Shown: positions 8,721-17,543 of the stretch, piece after piece
Layout of the letters: every line of letters starts with the position of its first letter
Numbering within the stretch: the first letter of the stretch is position 1
Assembly: GCA_004292855.1 (NCBI GenBank)
Contig: RDXN01000048.1
Location: forward strand, 35,352-99,351
DNA: 64,000 nt
Direction: 5' to 3'
Source of the DNA: Cytophagales bacterium
GTDB lineage: Bacteria; Bacteroidota; Bacteroidia; Cytophagales; Spirosomataceae
The notes under the pieces: generated by a model
Told to the model about the DNA's origin: nothing
Database searches by the model: none
The model's input: only the letters and a program-made list of their open reading frames with translations
Position numbers and translations under genes: made by a program

Positions 8721-11165
8721 TCAGCGGCCCCCGCCCTTGGCGTCGTCGTTGCTGATTTTCTTGCTCTGCTTGCCGCCCCCCGCGCTCATTTGCCCAAACT
8801 TGTAGCTGAATGTGAGTCGTGCGGCCCGGTTCACATAGGCCCCCCGGTTCACCGACGTGAAGCTCGGTGCCTCCGACTCGGCCCTGATCCGCACCTCCCG
8901 GTTGAAGGGGTTATTCACGTTCAGCGTGAGCGTGGCTTTCTTTTTCATGAACTCCTTCTTGGCGGCAAACCCGTAATAATACCAGCCCGTTTGCCGGAAC
9001 TGTAGCCCAAGCCAGCCCGTGTTGGTATAGCCGTTAAACTGCACGGTCCAGTCTTTGGGGAGTTTGTAGCTCACATCCGGCCCAATGCCGAAAACCCAAC
9101 CCGCGTTGCTCTGTTGCAGGGCTACGCTCGACAGCGAGAGGTAGGTGAGTTCGGTGTTGATGCTCACGTTCATGTTCTTGTTGGGCTGCGCACTCACGTT
9201 CAGATTGATGCCGTAGCTGCCGTTGCGCCCAATGTTGAGCGGGGTTGTGAGGGCCACCCCGTCGGCATCCACGGTTGTGAGCCATTCAATCGAGTTGTTG
9301 GTTTGCCGCCAGAACAGCGAGGTGTTTAGCGAGAAACCTTTGTCGTTGAATGTGCTGTACGAAAACTCGGTTGCGTGGGTCAGTTCGGGGCGCAGAAACG
9401 GGTTGCCGGTCTGTATGTTTTTCGCATCGCTGTAGTTACGGAACGGGTTTAGAAACCAGATCAATGGGCGCGAGATGCGTTGGGTGTAGGCTACCTTAAA
9501 CGTGTGGCTTTTGTTTACCGTTTTAGCAATCGTCAGGCTCGGTACGAAGTTGTTAAAGTGCGTGCGAAACTGGGTTTGGTCGGTAATAAAATTGCCGTCG
9601 ATGTTGGTGCGCTCAAACCGGAGGCCGGTCGTGATGGCCCACTTTTTCTTGTTGTCGTACCGTAGCGACGTATAGCCTGCCAACACGCGCTGAATGTAGC
9701 TAAACTCGCTCGACCGCGCCGGAATGCGTACATAGTCGGCTTCGAGGCCCGTTGTCGATTCGTCGGTTACGAACTCGCTGCCAATAAACCGCTGAATGGT
9801 TTTGGCCCCGGTTTCCCACTTCAAACTGGCCGAATCGCGTAGTTTATAAGGGTTTGTGAAGTCGGCCTGAAACGTAAACTCATTGTTGCGGCTCAGGTTG
9901 GTGCTACGTTCGAGGTAACTTGCCCGCTCGGCCCCGGTGTTCACCTGATCGAGGTCGTAGAAATAGTTATCGGGCATGTAGCTATACTGCGACAGGAACG
10001 AGAATTCTTTATCGGGCTTTTTGAACGTGCGGGTCCAGCCGAGGTTAAATTCGGCGTTGCCGTAGGGGTTACGGAACCGGATGTCGCGCCGGTAGTCTTC
10101 CAACACCCGGCCATCCGTGGCCACAAGGCGGTTTGTTAGTTGGCTGTTGTTGGGGAAGTCGCCCCCCCAGATGTTGGCCGAAAAGTTAACCCGATTGAGC
10201 GAATCGGGGTCGTAATCAAGGCTCAGCTCACTGTGACCCCCCACCCCGTTATTGTCGGCAGAGCTGCCCTGAGTGAGCGTGTTGAGGGGTTGTCCGTTGG
10301 CGAGGGTTGTACGAATGGTCTCGCCCTCACGGATATTACGGTAGTTATATACGTTGCCCGAAGCGGCCAACCCAATCTTGCCTTTTTTGACGTTGATGTT
10401 GCCACCCAGCGAGTTGTTAAAATTGCCCAGGGTCGCGTTTACGGTGCCGTTGGTGCCCTGTAACTGTTTTTTGGTGATGATGTTGATGACCCCCGCCGAC
10501 CCCTCGGCATCGTACTTAGCCCCCGGACTCGTAATTACCTCCACCGACTTGATAATGTTAGCAGGCATCTGCTTCAGGGCGTCGGCCAAATTGCGGGCCA
10601 TTATACTCGACGGTTTGCCGTTGACCAGTACTTTCAAATTGCCACTGCCCCGCATTTTCACGTTGCCGTCCAAGTCGACCGTGAGCATGGGCACCTTGCG
10701 CAACACGTCGGCAGCGGTGCCGCCCGTGTTGGTTGCGTCTATTTCGGCGTTGTACACGAGCTTATCGCCCTTATCCTCAACCAACGGGCGACGCCCGGCC
10801 ACGGTGACCTCTTTCAAATTCTTGGCATCGGGGGCAACCACAATCGTACCCAAATCGACAGCGGGTTTCTCGGCGGTGAACACGACTTTGTTGAGGGTTT
10901 TAGATTGATACCCCACAAACGAGACCACGACCTGATACGTACCGAGGGGAATGTTGTCGAGCGCGAACGCGCCTTTATCGTCGGTGGTGCCGCCCGATTG
11001 GATTTTCTTGTCGGCGTTCAAAACTGCCACCGTGGCGTAGGGAACGGCCTTAGTTGTTGTAGAATCGGTAACAATTCCGGTCAATTTACCAGCGTTGACC
11101 GATTGAGCAACTAGAATGCGTGGTAAAAACCAAAGGAGAAGAAGGCAAGCGTATAGTTTGTTCAT
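8721..11165 (-). CDS. TonB-dependent outer-membrane receptor (CarboxypepD-reg + OMP beta-barrel family)
   Basis: Outer-membrane protein of 814 residues. A signal peptide (to about residue 21, ending LVAQ) is followed by a carboxypeptidase-regulatory-like beta-sandwich (about 25-110: GIVTDSTT, GAFALDNIPLGTYQVVVSFVGYQ). Next is a plug domain (about 115-235) with DVLRKVPML, VLVNGKPSS, SVEVITSPGAKYDAEGSAGVINI. The last 550 residues form a barrel of the OMP_b-brl_3 type common in Bacteroidota. A SusD partner is absent, so it is not a classic polysaccharide-utilisation pair; the substrate is unknown. The ATG at 11165 is preferred over the upstream frame start at 11216 because it opens the signal peptide directly. 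Confidence 0.9.
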   Translation of the reverse strand: MNKLYACLLLLWFLPRILVAQSVNAGKLTGIVTDSTTTKAVPYATVAVLNADKKIQSGGTTDDKGAFALDNIPLGTYQVVVSFVGYQSKTLNKVVFTAEKPAVDLGTIVVAPDAKNLKEVTVAGRRPLVEDKGDKLVYNAEIDATNTGGTAADVLRKVPMLTVDLDGNVKMRGSGNLKVLVNGKPSSIMARNLADALKQMPANIIKSVEVITSPGAKYDAEGSAGVINIITKKQLQGTNGTVNATLGNFNNSLGGNINVKKGKIGLAASGNVYNYRNIREGETIRTTLANGQPLNTLTQGSSADNNGVGGHSELSLDYDPDSLNRVNFSANIWGGDFPNNSQLTNRLVATDGRVLEDYRRDIRFRNPYGNAEFNLGWTRTFKKPDKEFSFLSQYSYMPDNYFYDLDQVNTGAERASYLERSTNLSRNNEFTFQADFTNPYKLRDSASLKWETGAKTIQRFIGSEFVTDESTTGLEADYVRIPARSSEFSYIQRVLAGYTSLRYDNKKKWAITTGLRFERTNIDGNFITDQTQFRTHFNNFVPSLTIAKTVNKSHTFKVAYTQRISRPLIWFLNPFRNYSDAKNIQTGNPFLRPELTHATEFSYSTFNDKGFSLNTSLFWRQTNNSIEWLTTVDADGVALTTPLNIGRNGSYGINLNVSAQPNKNMNVSINTELTYLSLSSVALQQSNAGWVFGIGPDVSYKLPKDWTVQFNGYTNTGWLGLQFRQTGWYYYGFAAKKEFMKKKATLTLNVNNPFNREVRIRAESEAPSFTSVNRGAYVNRAARLTFSYKFGQMSAGGGKQSKKISNDDAKGGGR

Positions 11166-11343
11166 GAGGGAGTTCAGTGGAACCGTGTGTTCGTACAAAA
11201 GTAGGGCGTTGCTCACATGCGCCGACGTTGTTACGATTCTTTAACAATCTTTTACGATTAAACGAACCACGCCCATGCCCAATTCCCATTCTGCTGGCAG
11301 AAAGATGCCCTGTTCCCCCGGAACGTTGCATGAGCTAACGACA

Positions 11344-11805
11344 TTATTCGTCTTCGGCTCCTAAAACCTGCCAGATCAGATCAGACTCGTAGCCCTTGCT
11401 CAGGGCGTAGCGAACTAGTTTTTGCTTGACCACAAGCGGGTTATCGTCACGGATAGTCAGGCGTTTCTTGTCGAGCAACTGCGCGAGGGTGGCGCGGTAA
11501 TCGTCGGGGGCGATTTCTTTCAGGGCCTGATCGAGGTTGATACCCGTAATGCCGCGCTGTTGCAGGTGCTGCCGGATTTTGCGTTTACCCCAGTGCTTCA
11601 CCCGAAACTTACCCCCCGCAAAGGTCTTGGCAAACCGCCCCTCGTTCAGGTAGTTCTGGCTAATCAGCTCCGCGATGATCTCCTCAGCATCGTCGCCGTA
11701 GATATCCCAATCGTCCAGCCGGTCGCGGACTTCCTGCTGGGTTCGTTCCTGATACGCGCAAAATGAAGCGGCTTTGCGGAGAGCGTCTTTGAGGTATTCG
11801 GTCAT
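11344..11805 (-). CDS. recX: RecX family regulatory protein
   Basis: The 153-residue all-helical protein has the repeat pattern of RecX: AASFCAYQERTQQEVRDRL near the N-terminus, then YLNEGRFAKTFAGGKFRVKHWGKRKIRQHL in the middle. The W-G-K-R-K-I segment is diagnostic. RecX binds RecA filaments and limits recombinase activity in the cytoplasm. recA is not nearby. The ATG start gives the usual length. Confidence 0.9.
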   Translation of the reverse strand: MTEYLKDALRKAASFCAYQERTQQEVRDRLDDWDIYGDDAEEIIAELISQNYLNEGRFAKTFAGGKFRVKHWGKRKIRQHLQQRGITGINLDQALKEIAPDDYRATLAQLLDKKRLTIRDDNPLVVKQKLVRYALSKGYESDLIWQVLGAEDE

Positions 11806-11911
11806 GGAATCATGTAGCGGGATCGGTCCGGCGTTCCGGTTCCAAATCCGCGCGTTTTGGAGAGCAGGGCTATTTCAGAACAAAAATAGCCACCGAAAGG
11901 CTCCTCACCCC

Positions 11912-12871
11912 TCAAAACTTCAAGCCCAATTCCAAACTGACCAGCCGGTTACGTACGGTGAGATCTTTGGGGCGGGCAATTTCGAGCAGGCCGCGTTGGT
12001 AGCTAACCCCGATGTTGAGCGCGTTGGTCCGGTTCAGGCGGTATTGGATGCCCCCACCCAGGAGCCATGCCGCATCGGCAAAACCAAACTGACGTCGGGT
12101 TCCGTCGCGTTGGGCCACCTGATAATACACGTTGGTGGTCTCCTGCAAGGCTTTTTCGGCCAGTTTTACGTCGAGTACCCCACCTGTTTGGATGTATAGC
12201 CGCGAGGTTGGGAAGAGGTTGTTGGCAAACAACTTCACCGTCAAGGGTACCTGCACGTACTGCAAGTTATAGACGCCCTCTTTCACCGGCGCACCGGGGT
12301 TCCAGATGCGCTCGCCGTAGGAGCCGGGAATCCGGTAGCCCACGCGTTTGATCGTGTACCACGCCCCCGTGCTGAAGGCGTACCGATCCTTGAAAAAGAA
12401 GTAGTCCAGACTCACACCCACGCTGGGCCGCACGGCGGTGCCATTGGGCGCGAAACCCTGATAATTACCTGAACCCCCAACCACATTGGCTGATACGTTG
12501 GGTGCAAACCGCAAACTCATCTCGATCAGGCGGCTTGGCCGCTCATAGTCAGGGCCGGAATAATCGGGTTCGGGCGTGCGCCGGTCTCGCGTCCGGCGAG
12601 CCTGCTCGTACTCACGATCCACCTCCGACGAACCAGTTGATTTCTTGCGCCGTTTGCGGATGGGTTTTTCGTCGTACACGGGCACGTCCCAGCGCGACGA
12701 GCGGGTCTGTGTGGGTTGCGCGTAACCCTCGCCCAGGATTTTGCGGAAACGCCGTTCGGTTACGCGGGCGGTGGCGTATTCGTGAGTGGCCGTCTGTTGC
12801 GTTTGCGCCCACGAGGCCGCTGTCAGGAGGGTAAGGACTAAAATCAGACCGGGGGCTGCAACTTTTTTCAT
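11912..12871 (-). CDS. Outer-membrane beta-barrel protein (porin-like)
   Basis: The 319-residue protein has a signal peptide (1-22, ending SWAQ), a charged periplasmic segment rich in Arg and Lys (about 40-105) and a C-terminal barrel-like half. Alternating strands include FAPNVSANVVG, VGVSLDYFFF, RYAFSTGAWY and LNIGVSYQRG, and the last residue is Phe (LELGLKF), as outer-membrane barrels typically end. It fits the PorT/OMP_b-brl_2 type families of Bacteroidota without a clear subgroup. It is divergently transcribed from gldB with a 100-bp gap. Confidence 0.78.
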   Translation of the reverse strand: MKKVAAPGLILVLTLLTAASWAQTQQTATHEYATARVTERRFRKILGEGYAQPTQTRSSRWDVPVYDEKPIRKRRKKSTGSSEVDREYEQARRTRDRRTPEPDYSGPDYERPSRLIEMSLRFAPNVSANVVGGSGNYQGFAPNGTAVRPSVGVSLDYFFFKDRYAFSTGAWYTIKRVGYRIPGSYGERIWNPGAPVKEGVYNLQYVQVPLTVKLFANNLFPTSRLYIQTGGVLDVKLAEKALQETTNVYYQVAQRDGTRRQFGFADAAWLLGGGIQYRLNRTNALNIGVSYQRGLLEIARPKDLTVRNRLVSLELGLKF

Positions 12872-12972
12872 TATTTCGTGCGTTTTGGAAAGTGGGGCCG
12901 CGTTATACGTCTATGACACAAGACAGCCGTAATGGATTAATCCCTCGCGTAAACCATTCTTTTTACAGCCCA

Positions 12973-13953
12973 ATGCGTTTTTCTGCCGCCCTATGTGGGC
13001 TTTTTACGATTCTCCTGCTCAACTCGTGTGCCAAAACCGACGAGGTTCCGCTCGACCGGCTCGATCAGGCTCTGTTTGCGGCAAAATCCCCCGACCAAAT
13101 CAGGGAATTTCTCTCGAAAAACCCCACCCTCACCGAGTTGTACCTGCGCCCCGACCCAACCGTTTCGATGGATAGCCTGGTGGCGGATTTACACCATCGG
13201 GTTAACGACCCCGAACTGAACGTATTGTATGAGCAGGTTCAGGACGAGTTTCCGGCCAAAGGTAATCTGCTTGCCCGTCAACTGGGCGAGGCTTTTGCGA
13301 ACATTCAGAAAACATACCCCGATTTCAAGGCTCCCCGCGTGGTGACTATAGCCACCGGGTTTATGGGACCCGACCTGCTTGTGACGGATAGCCTGGTGGT
13401 GATCGGGTTGGATTACTTCGTAGGACCGAAAGCAAAATACCGCCCTCGCGGACCGGAGTTTCCGCAATATATTTTGCGTCGGTATGCTCCCGGTTATGTG
13501 GCCCCCTCCATCGTATTTTCGCTGGCTGATCGCTATAATATAAGTGACAAGGGCGACCAAACGATGCTGGCCGATATGGTCTATTACGGCAAAGGCTACG
13601 TGTTTGCCAAAACCATGATGCCCGAAATAGCCGACAGCCTGTTGATCGGGTATTCCGACACGCAGTTGACCGAAACCTACAACGCGCAAGACATGGTCTG
13701 GGCGCATTTTATTGATAATCAGTTGCTCTACGAAGCCCGACCCGATGTGAAGGCCCGCTACATGAATGAGCGGCCATTCACGTCGGAAATTGGGTCGCGC
13801 TGCCCCGGTGCCATTGGTCGCTGGGTAGGTTGGCGCATTGTGGGGCGATATGTTGACAAACAAACCAGCCCCGATATTAAGGCACTGATGGCCGAGACTG
13901 ATGCCAAAAAACTATTTCAGGCATCAGGGTATAAGGGGCAGAAGGACGAGTAA
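12973..13953 (+). CDS. gldB: Gliding motility lipoprotein GldB
   Basis: A 326-residue lipoprotein with lipobox LLLNSC (Cys at residue 18). The body matches GldB: DSLVVIGLDYFVGPKAKYRP, PQYILRRY, the segment MVYYGKGYVFAKTMMPE and the C-terminal EIGSRCPGAIGRWVGWRIV. GldB is needed for gliding and for T9SS function in Flavobacterium johnsoniae (established for that species). The ATG at 12973 is chosen because it puts the signal peptide first; the open frame continues up to 12892. The usual neighbour nadE is not adjacent. Confidence 0.9.
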   Translation: MRFSAALCGLFTILLLNSCAKTDEVPLDRLDQALFAAKSPDQIREFLSKNPTLTELYLRPDPTVSMDSLVADLHHRVNDPELNVLYEQVQDEFPAKGNLLARQLGEAFANIQKTYPDFKAPRVVTIATGFMGPDLLVTDSLVVIGLDYFVGPKAKYRPRGPEFPQYILRRYAPGYVAPSIVFSLADRYNISDKGDQTMLADMVYYGKGYVFAKTMMPEIADSLLIGYSDTQLTETYNAQDMVWAHFIDNQLLYEARPDVKARYMNERPFTSEIGSRCPGAIGRWVGWRIVGRYVDKQTSPDIKALMAETDAKKLFQASGYKGQKDE

Positions 13954-14101
13954 TGCCGGATAGTATCCGGCATAGCCGTAAGGCTAATAAGGGCACAAAA
14001 ATGGACTTGGGCTGAACTGCAACGTAGTTTCTCATCTCCAAAAGTTAAGATTTAGTAGAAAATTGGCCTTACGGCCATGCCGGTTAGTAACCGGCACTAC
14101 A
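13954..14101. repeat. REP-like inverted pair (BIME-type) between gldB and the ABC exporter
   Basis: Two similar hairpins face each other about 90 bp apart. The left one is TGCCGGATA-G-TATCCGGCA followed by TAGCCGTAAGGCTAA. The right one, read on the minus strand, is TGCCGGTTA-C-TAACCGGCA followed by TGGCCGTAAGGCCAA and preceded by GTAG. A GTAG-type tetranucleotide at the stem foot is the mark of REP elements moved by REP-associated tyrosine (RAYT) transposases. No transposase gene is in the window. Confidence 0.7.
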
Positions 14102-14107
14102 AAATGT

Positions 14108-15919
14108 ATGGCAAAAGGACGACGAAATTTTGGCGATGACGCCAACCCGGAAGACAAAAAGCCCCTGACTCGTGAGAGCTTCAAACGGGCAGTGAGCATT
14201 TTTCGATTCATAAAACCCTACACTGGTCTTTACGTGTTGGGATTCATTTTTTTGATTTTGTCGACGGGGACAACCCTCAGTTTCGGGTTGCTCATTGGCC
14301 AGATCACGAGTGTAATTCAGGGCAAATCGGCTTTTACTCTTAATCAGGTAACGCTGTTTTTTGTGGGCGTGCTGATTGCGCAGGCGGTTTTCTCGTTTTT
14401 TCGCATCTGGTTTTTCTCGCAAGTTAGCGAGCGGGCGATGGCCGATGTGCGCAAGGCTACATACAGCAAAATCGTGACGTTGCCCATTCCATTTTTTGAG
14501 CAACGGCGCGTGGGTGAACTTACGAGCCGGATCTCTGCCGATGTTTCGCAATTACAGGACGTACTGACACTCACGTTGGCCGAACTATTCCGGCAGATCG
14601 CCACGCTCACTATCGGCACGGGCATTATTTTGTACGTTTCCTGGAAACTGACCCTGTTTATGCTGGGCACGTTCCCGGTCATCATCATTGCCGCGATGGT
14701 ATTTGGGCGGTTTATCCGAAAACTGTCGAAACAGGCGCAGGACCAACTGGCCGACGCCAACGTGGTGGTTGAAGAAACGCTCCAGTCGATTAATGTGGTG
14801 AAGGCGTTCACGAACGAACGCTACGAGATCGGTCGGTACAGCACGGCTCTGGCCAAGGTGGTTAACACGGCTCTGCGGGCGGCTAAGTTCCGGGGTGGGT
14901 TTGTGTCGTTTGTGATTTTCGCCCTGTTTGGGGGGATCATCGGCGTAGTTTGGTATGGAGGTACGCTTGTGCAAGGGGGCGAAATGCCCTTTGCCGACCT
15001 GCTCACGTTTATTGTGTACACGATGTTTATCGGTGGCTCGGTGGCGGGCATGGGCGATTTGTACGCCCAATTGCAAAAGACAATCGGAGCTTCGGAGCGG
15101 ATTCTGGAGATTATCGGCGAAACCTCGGAGGTCGATGCCGAATACCAGGCTCCCGCGTTGACCGTACCCATTCAGGGCCACGTGGCGTTTGAGAACGTCC
15201 GGTTCTCCTACCCCTCCCGGACCGACATGGAAGTGCTGAAGGGCATTTCGTTGCAGGTTGAAGCGGGCCGCAAGATTGCGTTGGTTGGGCAAAGTGGCGC
15301 GGGTAAATCGACCATCGTGCAACTGCTCATGCGCTATTACCAAACCGATAAAGGGCGCATTACGGTCGATGGGCGTAACCTGATCGATTACAACATTACG
15401 AACCTCCGGCAAAACATAGCCGTAGTGCCCCAGGAGGTGATGCTGTTTGGCGGGACCATCCTCGAAAACATTCAATACGGTCGGCCTGGAGCCACCGAAG
15501 CGGAGGTGCGCGAGGCTGCTCGCAAAGCCAACGCACTGGAGTTTGTCGACTCGTTTCCTGATGGTTTTCAGACCGTTGTGGGCGAACGTGGCGTAAAACT
15601 ATCGGGGGGGCAGCGGCAACGCATTGCCATCGCCCGCGCCATCCTGAAAGACCCGGCTATCCTGATTCTGGACGAAGCAACCAGCTCGCTCGATGCCGAA
15701 TCGGAAAAGCTGGTACAGGACGCGCTCGACATTCTGATGCAGGACCGCACCACGATCATTATTGCCCACCGATTGGCCACCATCCGCAAGGTCGATACGA
15801 TCTATGTGTTGCGCGAGGGGCAGATTGCCGAGCAGGGCACCCACGACGAACTCGCCCACCTCGAAGACGGTCTCTACGCGAATCTGGTTAAATTGCAGTT
15901 TGAAACCATTGATTCATGA
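14108..15919 (+). CDS. ABC transporter, fused permease and ATPase (MsbA/exporter type)
   Basis: A 603-residue half-transporter that works as a homodimer in the cytoplasmic membrane. About six transmembrane helices occupy residues 30-320. The nucleotide-binding domain follows: Walker A GQSGAGKST (about 396-404), Q-loop in VVPQEVMLFGG, signature LSGGQRQRIAIAR, Walker B ILILDEATSSLD and the H-loop IIAHRLAT. The export substrate cannot be read; lipids, peptides or drugs are all carried by this class. The ATG at 14108 is preferred; the open frame extends into the REP-like repeat. Its stop overlaps the start of the Fur-family gene (ATGA), so the two form an operon. Confidence 0.9.
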   Translation: MAKGRRNFGDDANPEDKKPLTRESFKRAVSIFRFIKPYTGLYVLGFIFLILSTGTTLSFGLLIGQITSVIQGKSAFTLNQVTLFFVGVLIAQAVFSFFRIWFFSQVSERAMADVRKATYSKIVTLPIPFFEQRRVGELTSRISADVSQLQDVLTLTLAELFRQIATLTIGTGIILYVSWKLTLFMLGTFPVIIIAAMVFGRFIRKLSKQAQDQLADANVVVEETLQSINVVKAFTNERYEIGRYSTALAKVVNTALRAAKFRGGFVSFVIFALFGGIIGVVWYGGTLVQGGEMPFADLLTFIVYTMFIGGSVAGMGDLYAQLQKTIGASERILEIIGETSEVDAEYQAPALTVPIQGHVAFENVRFSYPSRTDMEVLKGISLQVEAGRKIALVGQSGAGKSTIVQLLMRYYQTDKGRITVDGRNLIDYNITNLRQNIAVVPQEVMLFGGTILENIQYGRPGATEAEVREAARKANALEFVDSFPDGFQTVVGERGVKLSGGQRQRIAIARAILKDPAILILDEATSSLDAESEKLVQDALDILMQDRTTIIIAHRLATIRKVDTIYVLREGQIAEQGTHDELAHLEDGLYANLVKLQFETIDS

Positions 15920-16329
15920 CAGCCGCACAGACCTTACGAAATGCCGACTTGCGCCATACAAATGGCCGTGAGGAGGTATTGAATTTATTTTTGGACGCCG
16001 ACCACGCTCTATCGCACAGCGACATTGAGAATGGCCTCGGGCCCGACCACGACCGGGTGACGATTTACCGGACTCTACGCACGTTCGTGGACAAAGGCCT
16101 GTTACATAAGGTATTGGACGATGGTGGTAACCCCAAATACGCGCTCTGCCGCGATACGTGCGCGTCGGGGCATCATCACCACGAACACGTGCATTTCAAG
16201 TGCGACAACTGCGGGCAAACCACTTGCCTCGATCAGGTGCATATTCCGGCCGTTGCCCTGCCCGAAGGCTACAACCGCAAAGAGATGAACCTGTTGATTC
16301 AGGGCGTTTGCCTGGAGTGTAACAAGTGA
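15916..16329 (+). CDS. Fur-family metal-dependent transcription regulator
   Basis: The 137-residue protein has the Fur winged helix (RVTIYRTLRTFVDKGLLHKV at about 47-66) and a metal-binding C-terminal domain. A His-rich loop SGHHHHEHVHFKC is followed by two Cys-x2-Cys pairs (CDNC and CLEC) that hold structural zinc. The short size and CASGHHHHEH loop suit the Zur/Fur branch that is common in Bacteroidota; iron versus zinc cannot be decided. It is translationally coupled to the ABC exporter (4-bp overlap), which suggests the exporter and the regulator serve the same metal-linked response, an inference. Confidence 0.9.
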   Translation: MTAAQTLRNADLRHTNGREEVLNLFLDADHALSHSDIENGLGPDHDRVTIYRTLRTFVDKGLLHKVLDDGGNPKYALCRDTCASGHHHHEHVHFKCDNCGQTTCLDQVHIPAVALPEGYNRKEMNLLIQGVCLECNK

Positions 16330-16404
16330 TGTTATTATACTCCAAACAAACGTCCAGTTATTCTTTAAGCTGATTAAACGTTCAAAAATGAGATCAACAT
16401 GCGC

Positions 16405-16495
16405 TTTTGTCATCCCGACGCAGGAGGGATCTAGCTTGCTGACACACAAATTGAGCGTTGCCCGAGTAGATCCCTCATTCTTCGGGATGACAAAA
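16405..16495. repeat. Palindromic MITE-like element, copy 1
   Basis: Imperfect 29-bp arms (TTTTGTCATCCCGACGCAGG... and its near complement) flank a 33-bp centre. The right arm differs from the left at a few places (AAGAATG against GCAGG). The right end supplies the ATGACAAAA that becomes the start of the beta-lactamase gene. Copies 2 and 3 are at 19398 and 31194. Confidence 0.8.
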
Positions 16496-17422
16496 AAAGC
16501 ATTCGAACGAATATCTACAGGGGTTTTTCTTCTCATACTCATTGTTCTGAACGCTAACGCCCAAACAAAAGCTAAAACCGGCTTTGGCTTGCCTGTCGAC
16601 AAGTCGGAGTTTCAAGTATTTATTGATGGCTTATCAACAAAAGTGCAGGGCCGGATTGGCATGTCGGCGTTGCTAATCGAAACCGGCGAGACGGTCGGCT
16701 ACAAAGCCGACGAACGCTTCCCGATGCAGAGCGTTTATAAATTCCCTATTGGGATGGCCGCGCTCTATGCCGTCGATCAGGGCATTTTGAAGCTGGACAA
16801 ATCGGTGAAAGTCGCGAATGAGGAATACGTGTCAGCAGCACAGCACAGCCCCCTGCGTGATGGAAACCCCGATGGGGCGATGGTTACCGTGAAGGAGTTA
16901 CTGCGGTTAGCTGTTTCGGAAAGCGATGGCACGGCAAGCGACGTGCTGATGCGATTGGTGGGCGGTGCTCAGTCGGTTATGAACTACCTTCAGGCCATTG
17001 GGATCACGGGTGTGATTGTGAAAAACACTGAGAAGGAACTGGGCGCGACCAATTCAGTGCAGTACGACAACTGGGCAACCCCCATACAGGCCACCCTTTT
17101 GTTGAAGCAATTTCAATTAGGTAAAGGCTTGTCGGTTAGCAGCCGGGCGTTGCTGATGCAGTTGATGACCGATACCCAAACAGGCCTGCAACGACTGAAA
17201 GGCAACCTGCCTCCGGGTACGGTGGTGGCTCACAAAACAGGCACATCAGGCACCCGCGAGGGCATCACGGCAGCCACCAACGATATCGGCATTATCACCC
17301 TTCCTAACGGGCGACACATAGCCATCGCCGTTTTTGTGACCGACGCCAAAGCCGACCAAACCACCCGCGAAGGGGCAATTGCTCAGATCGCCAGGAAGGT
17401 TTGGGAGAAGTACCAGCTTTAA
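16487..17422 (+). CDS. Class A beta-lactamase (subclass A2-like)
   Basis: Serine beta-lactamase of 311 residues exported by a signal peptide (MTKKAFERIS... to NANAQ). The active-site SVYK tetrad is at about residue 82 and the KTG triad (HKTGTSG) at about 248. The S-D-N loop reads SDG (SESDGTASD); a non-Asn third residue is seen in some Bacteroidota A2 enzymes. The omega-loop is TEKELGATNS. It should hydrolyse beta-lactams in the periplasm; the spectrum cannot be predicted. The frame opens at 16388, but residues before MTKK only translate the palindromic repeat, so the ATG at 16487, inside the repeat end, is preferred. Confidence 0.87.
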   Translation: MTKKAFERISTGVFLLILIVLNANAQTKAKTGFGLPVDKSEFQVFIDGLSTKVQGRIGMSALLIETGETVGYKADERFPMQSVYKFPIGMAALYAVDQGILKLDKSVKVANEEYVSAAQHSPLRDGNPDGAMVTVKELLRLAVSESDGTASDVLMRLVGGAQSVMNYLQAIGITGVIVKNTEKELGATNSVQYDNWATPIQATLLLKQFQLGKGLSVSSRALLMQLMTDTQTGLQRLKGNLPPGTVVAHKTGTSGTREGITAATNDIGIITLPNGRHIAIAVFVTDAKADQTTREGAIAQIARKVWEKYQL

Positions 17423-17506
17423 CCCTGGCAGTGGTCTGCAAAACCCTGGCAGTGGTTTTTTTTATAATGCGCCCTGCTTCAAACCACTGCCAGGGTTAAA
17501 GCTGGT
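17412..17506 (+). terminator. Nested hairpin terminator overlapping the beta-lactamase stop
   Basis: A perfect 23-bp arm (17412-17434, starting ACCAGCTTTAACCC) is complementary to 17484-17506. A second copy of AACCCTGGCAGTGGTTT (17442-17458) can pair with the same right arm (17481-17497). A T8 run at 17456-17463 follows the direct repeat. The last codons and stop of the beta-lactamase gene lie in the left arm. Confidence 0.7.
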
Positions 17507-17543
17507 GCCATTTTAATTTAACGCGCAGTACCGCCAACCCCCA

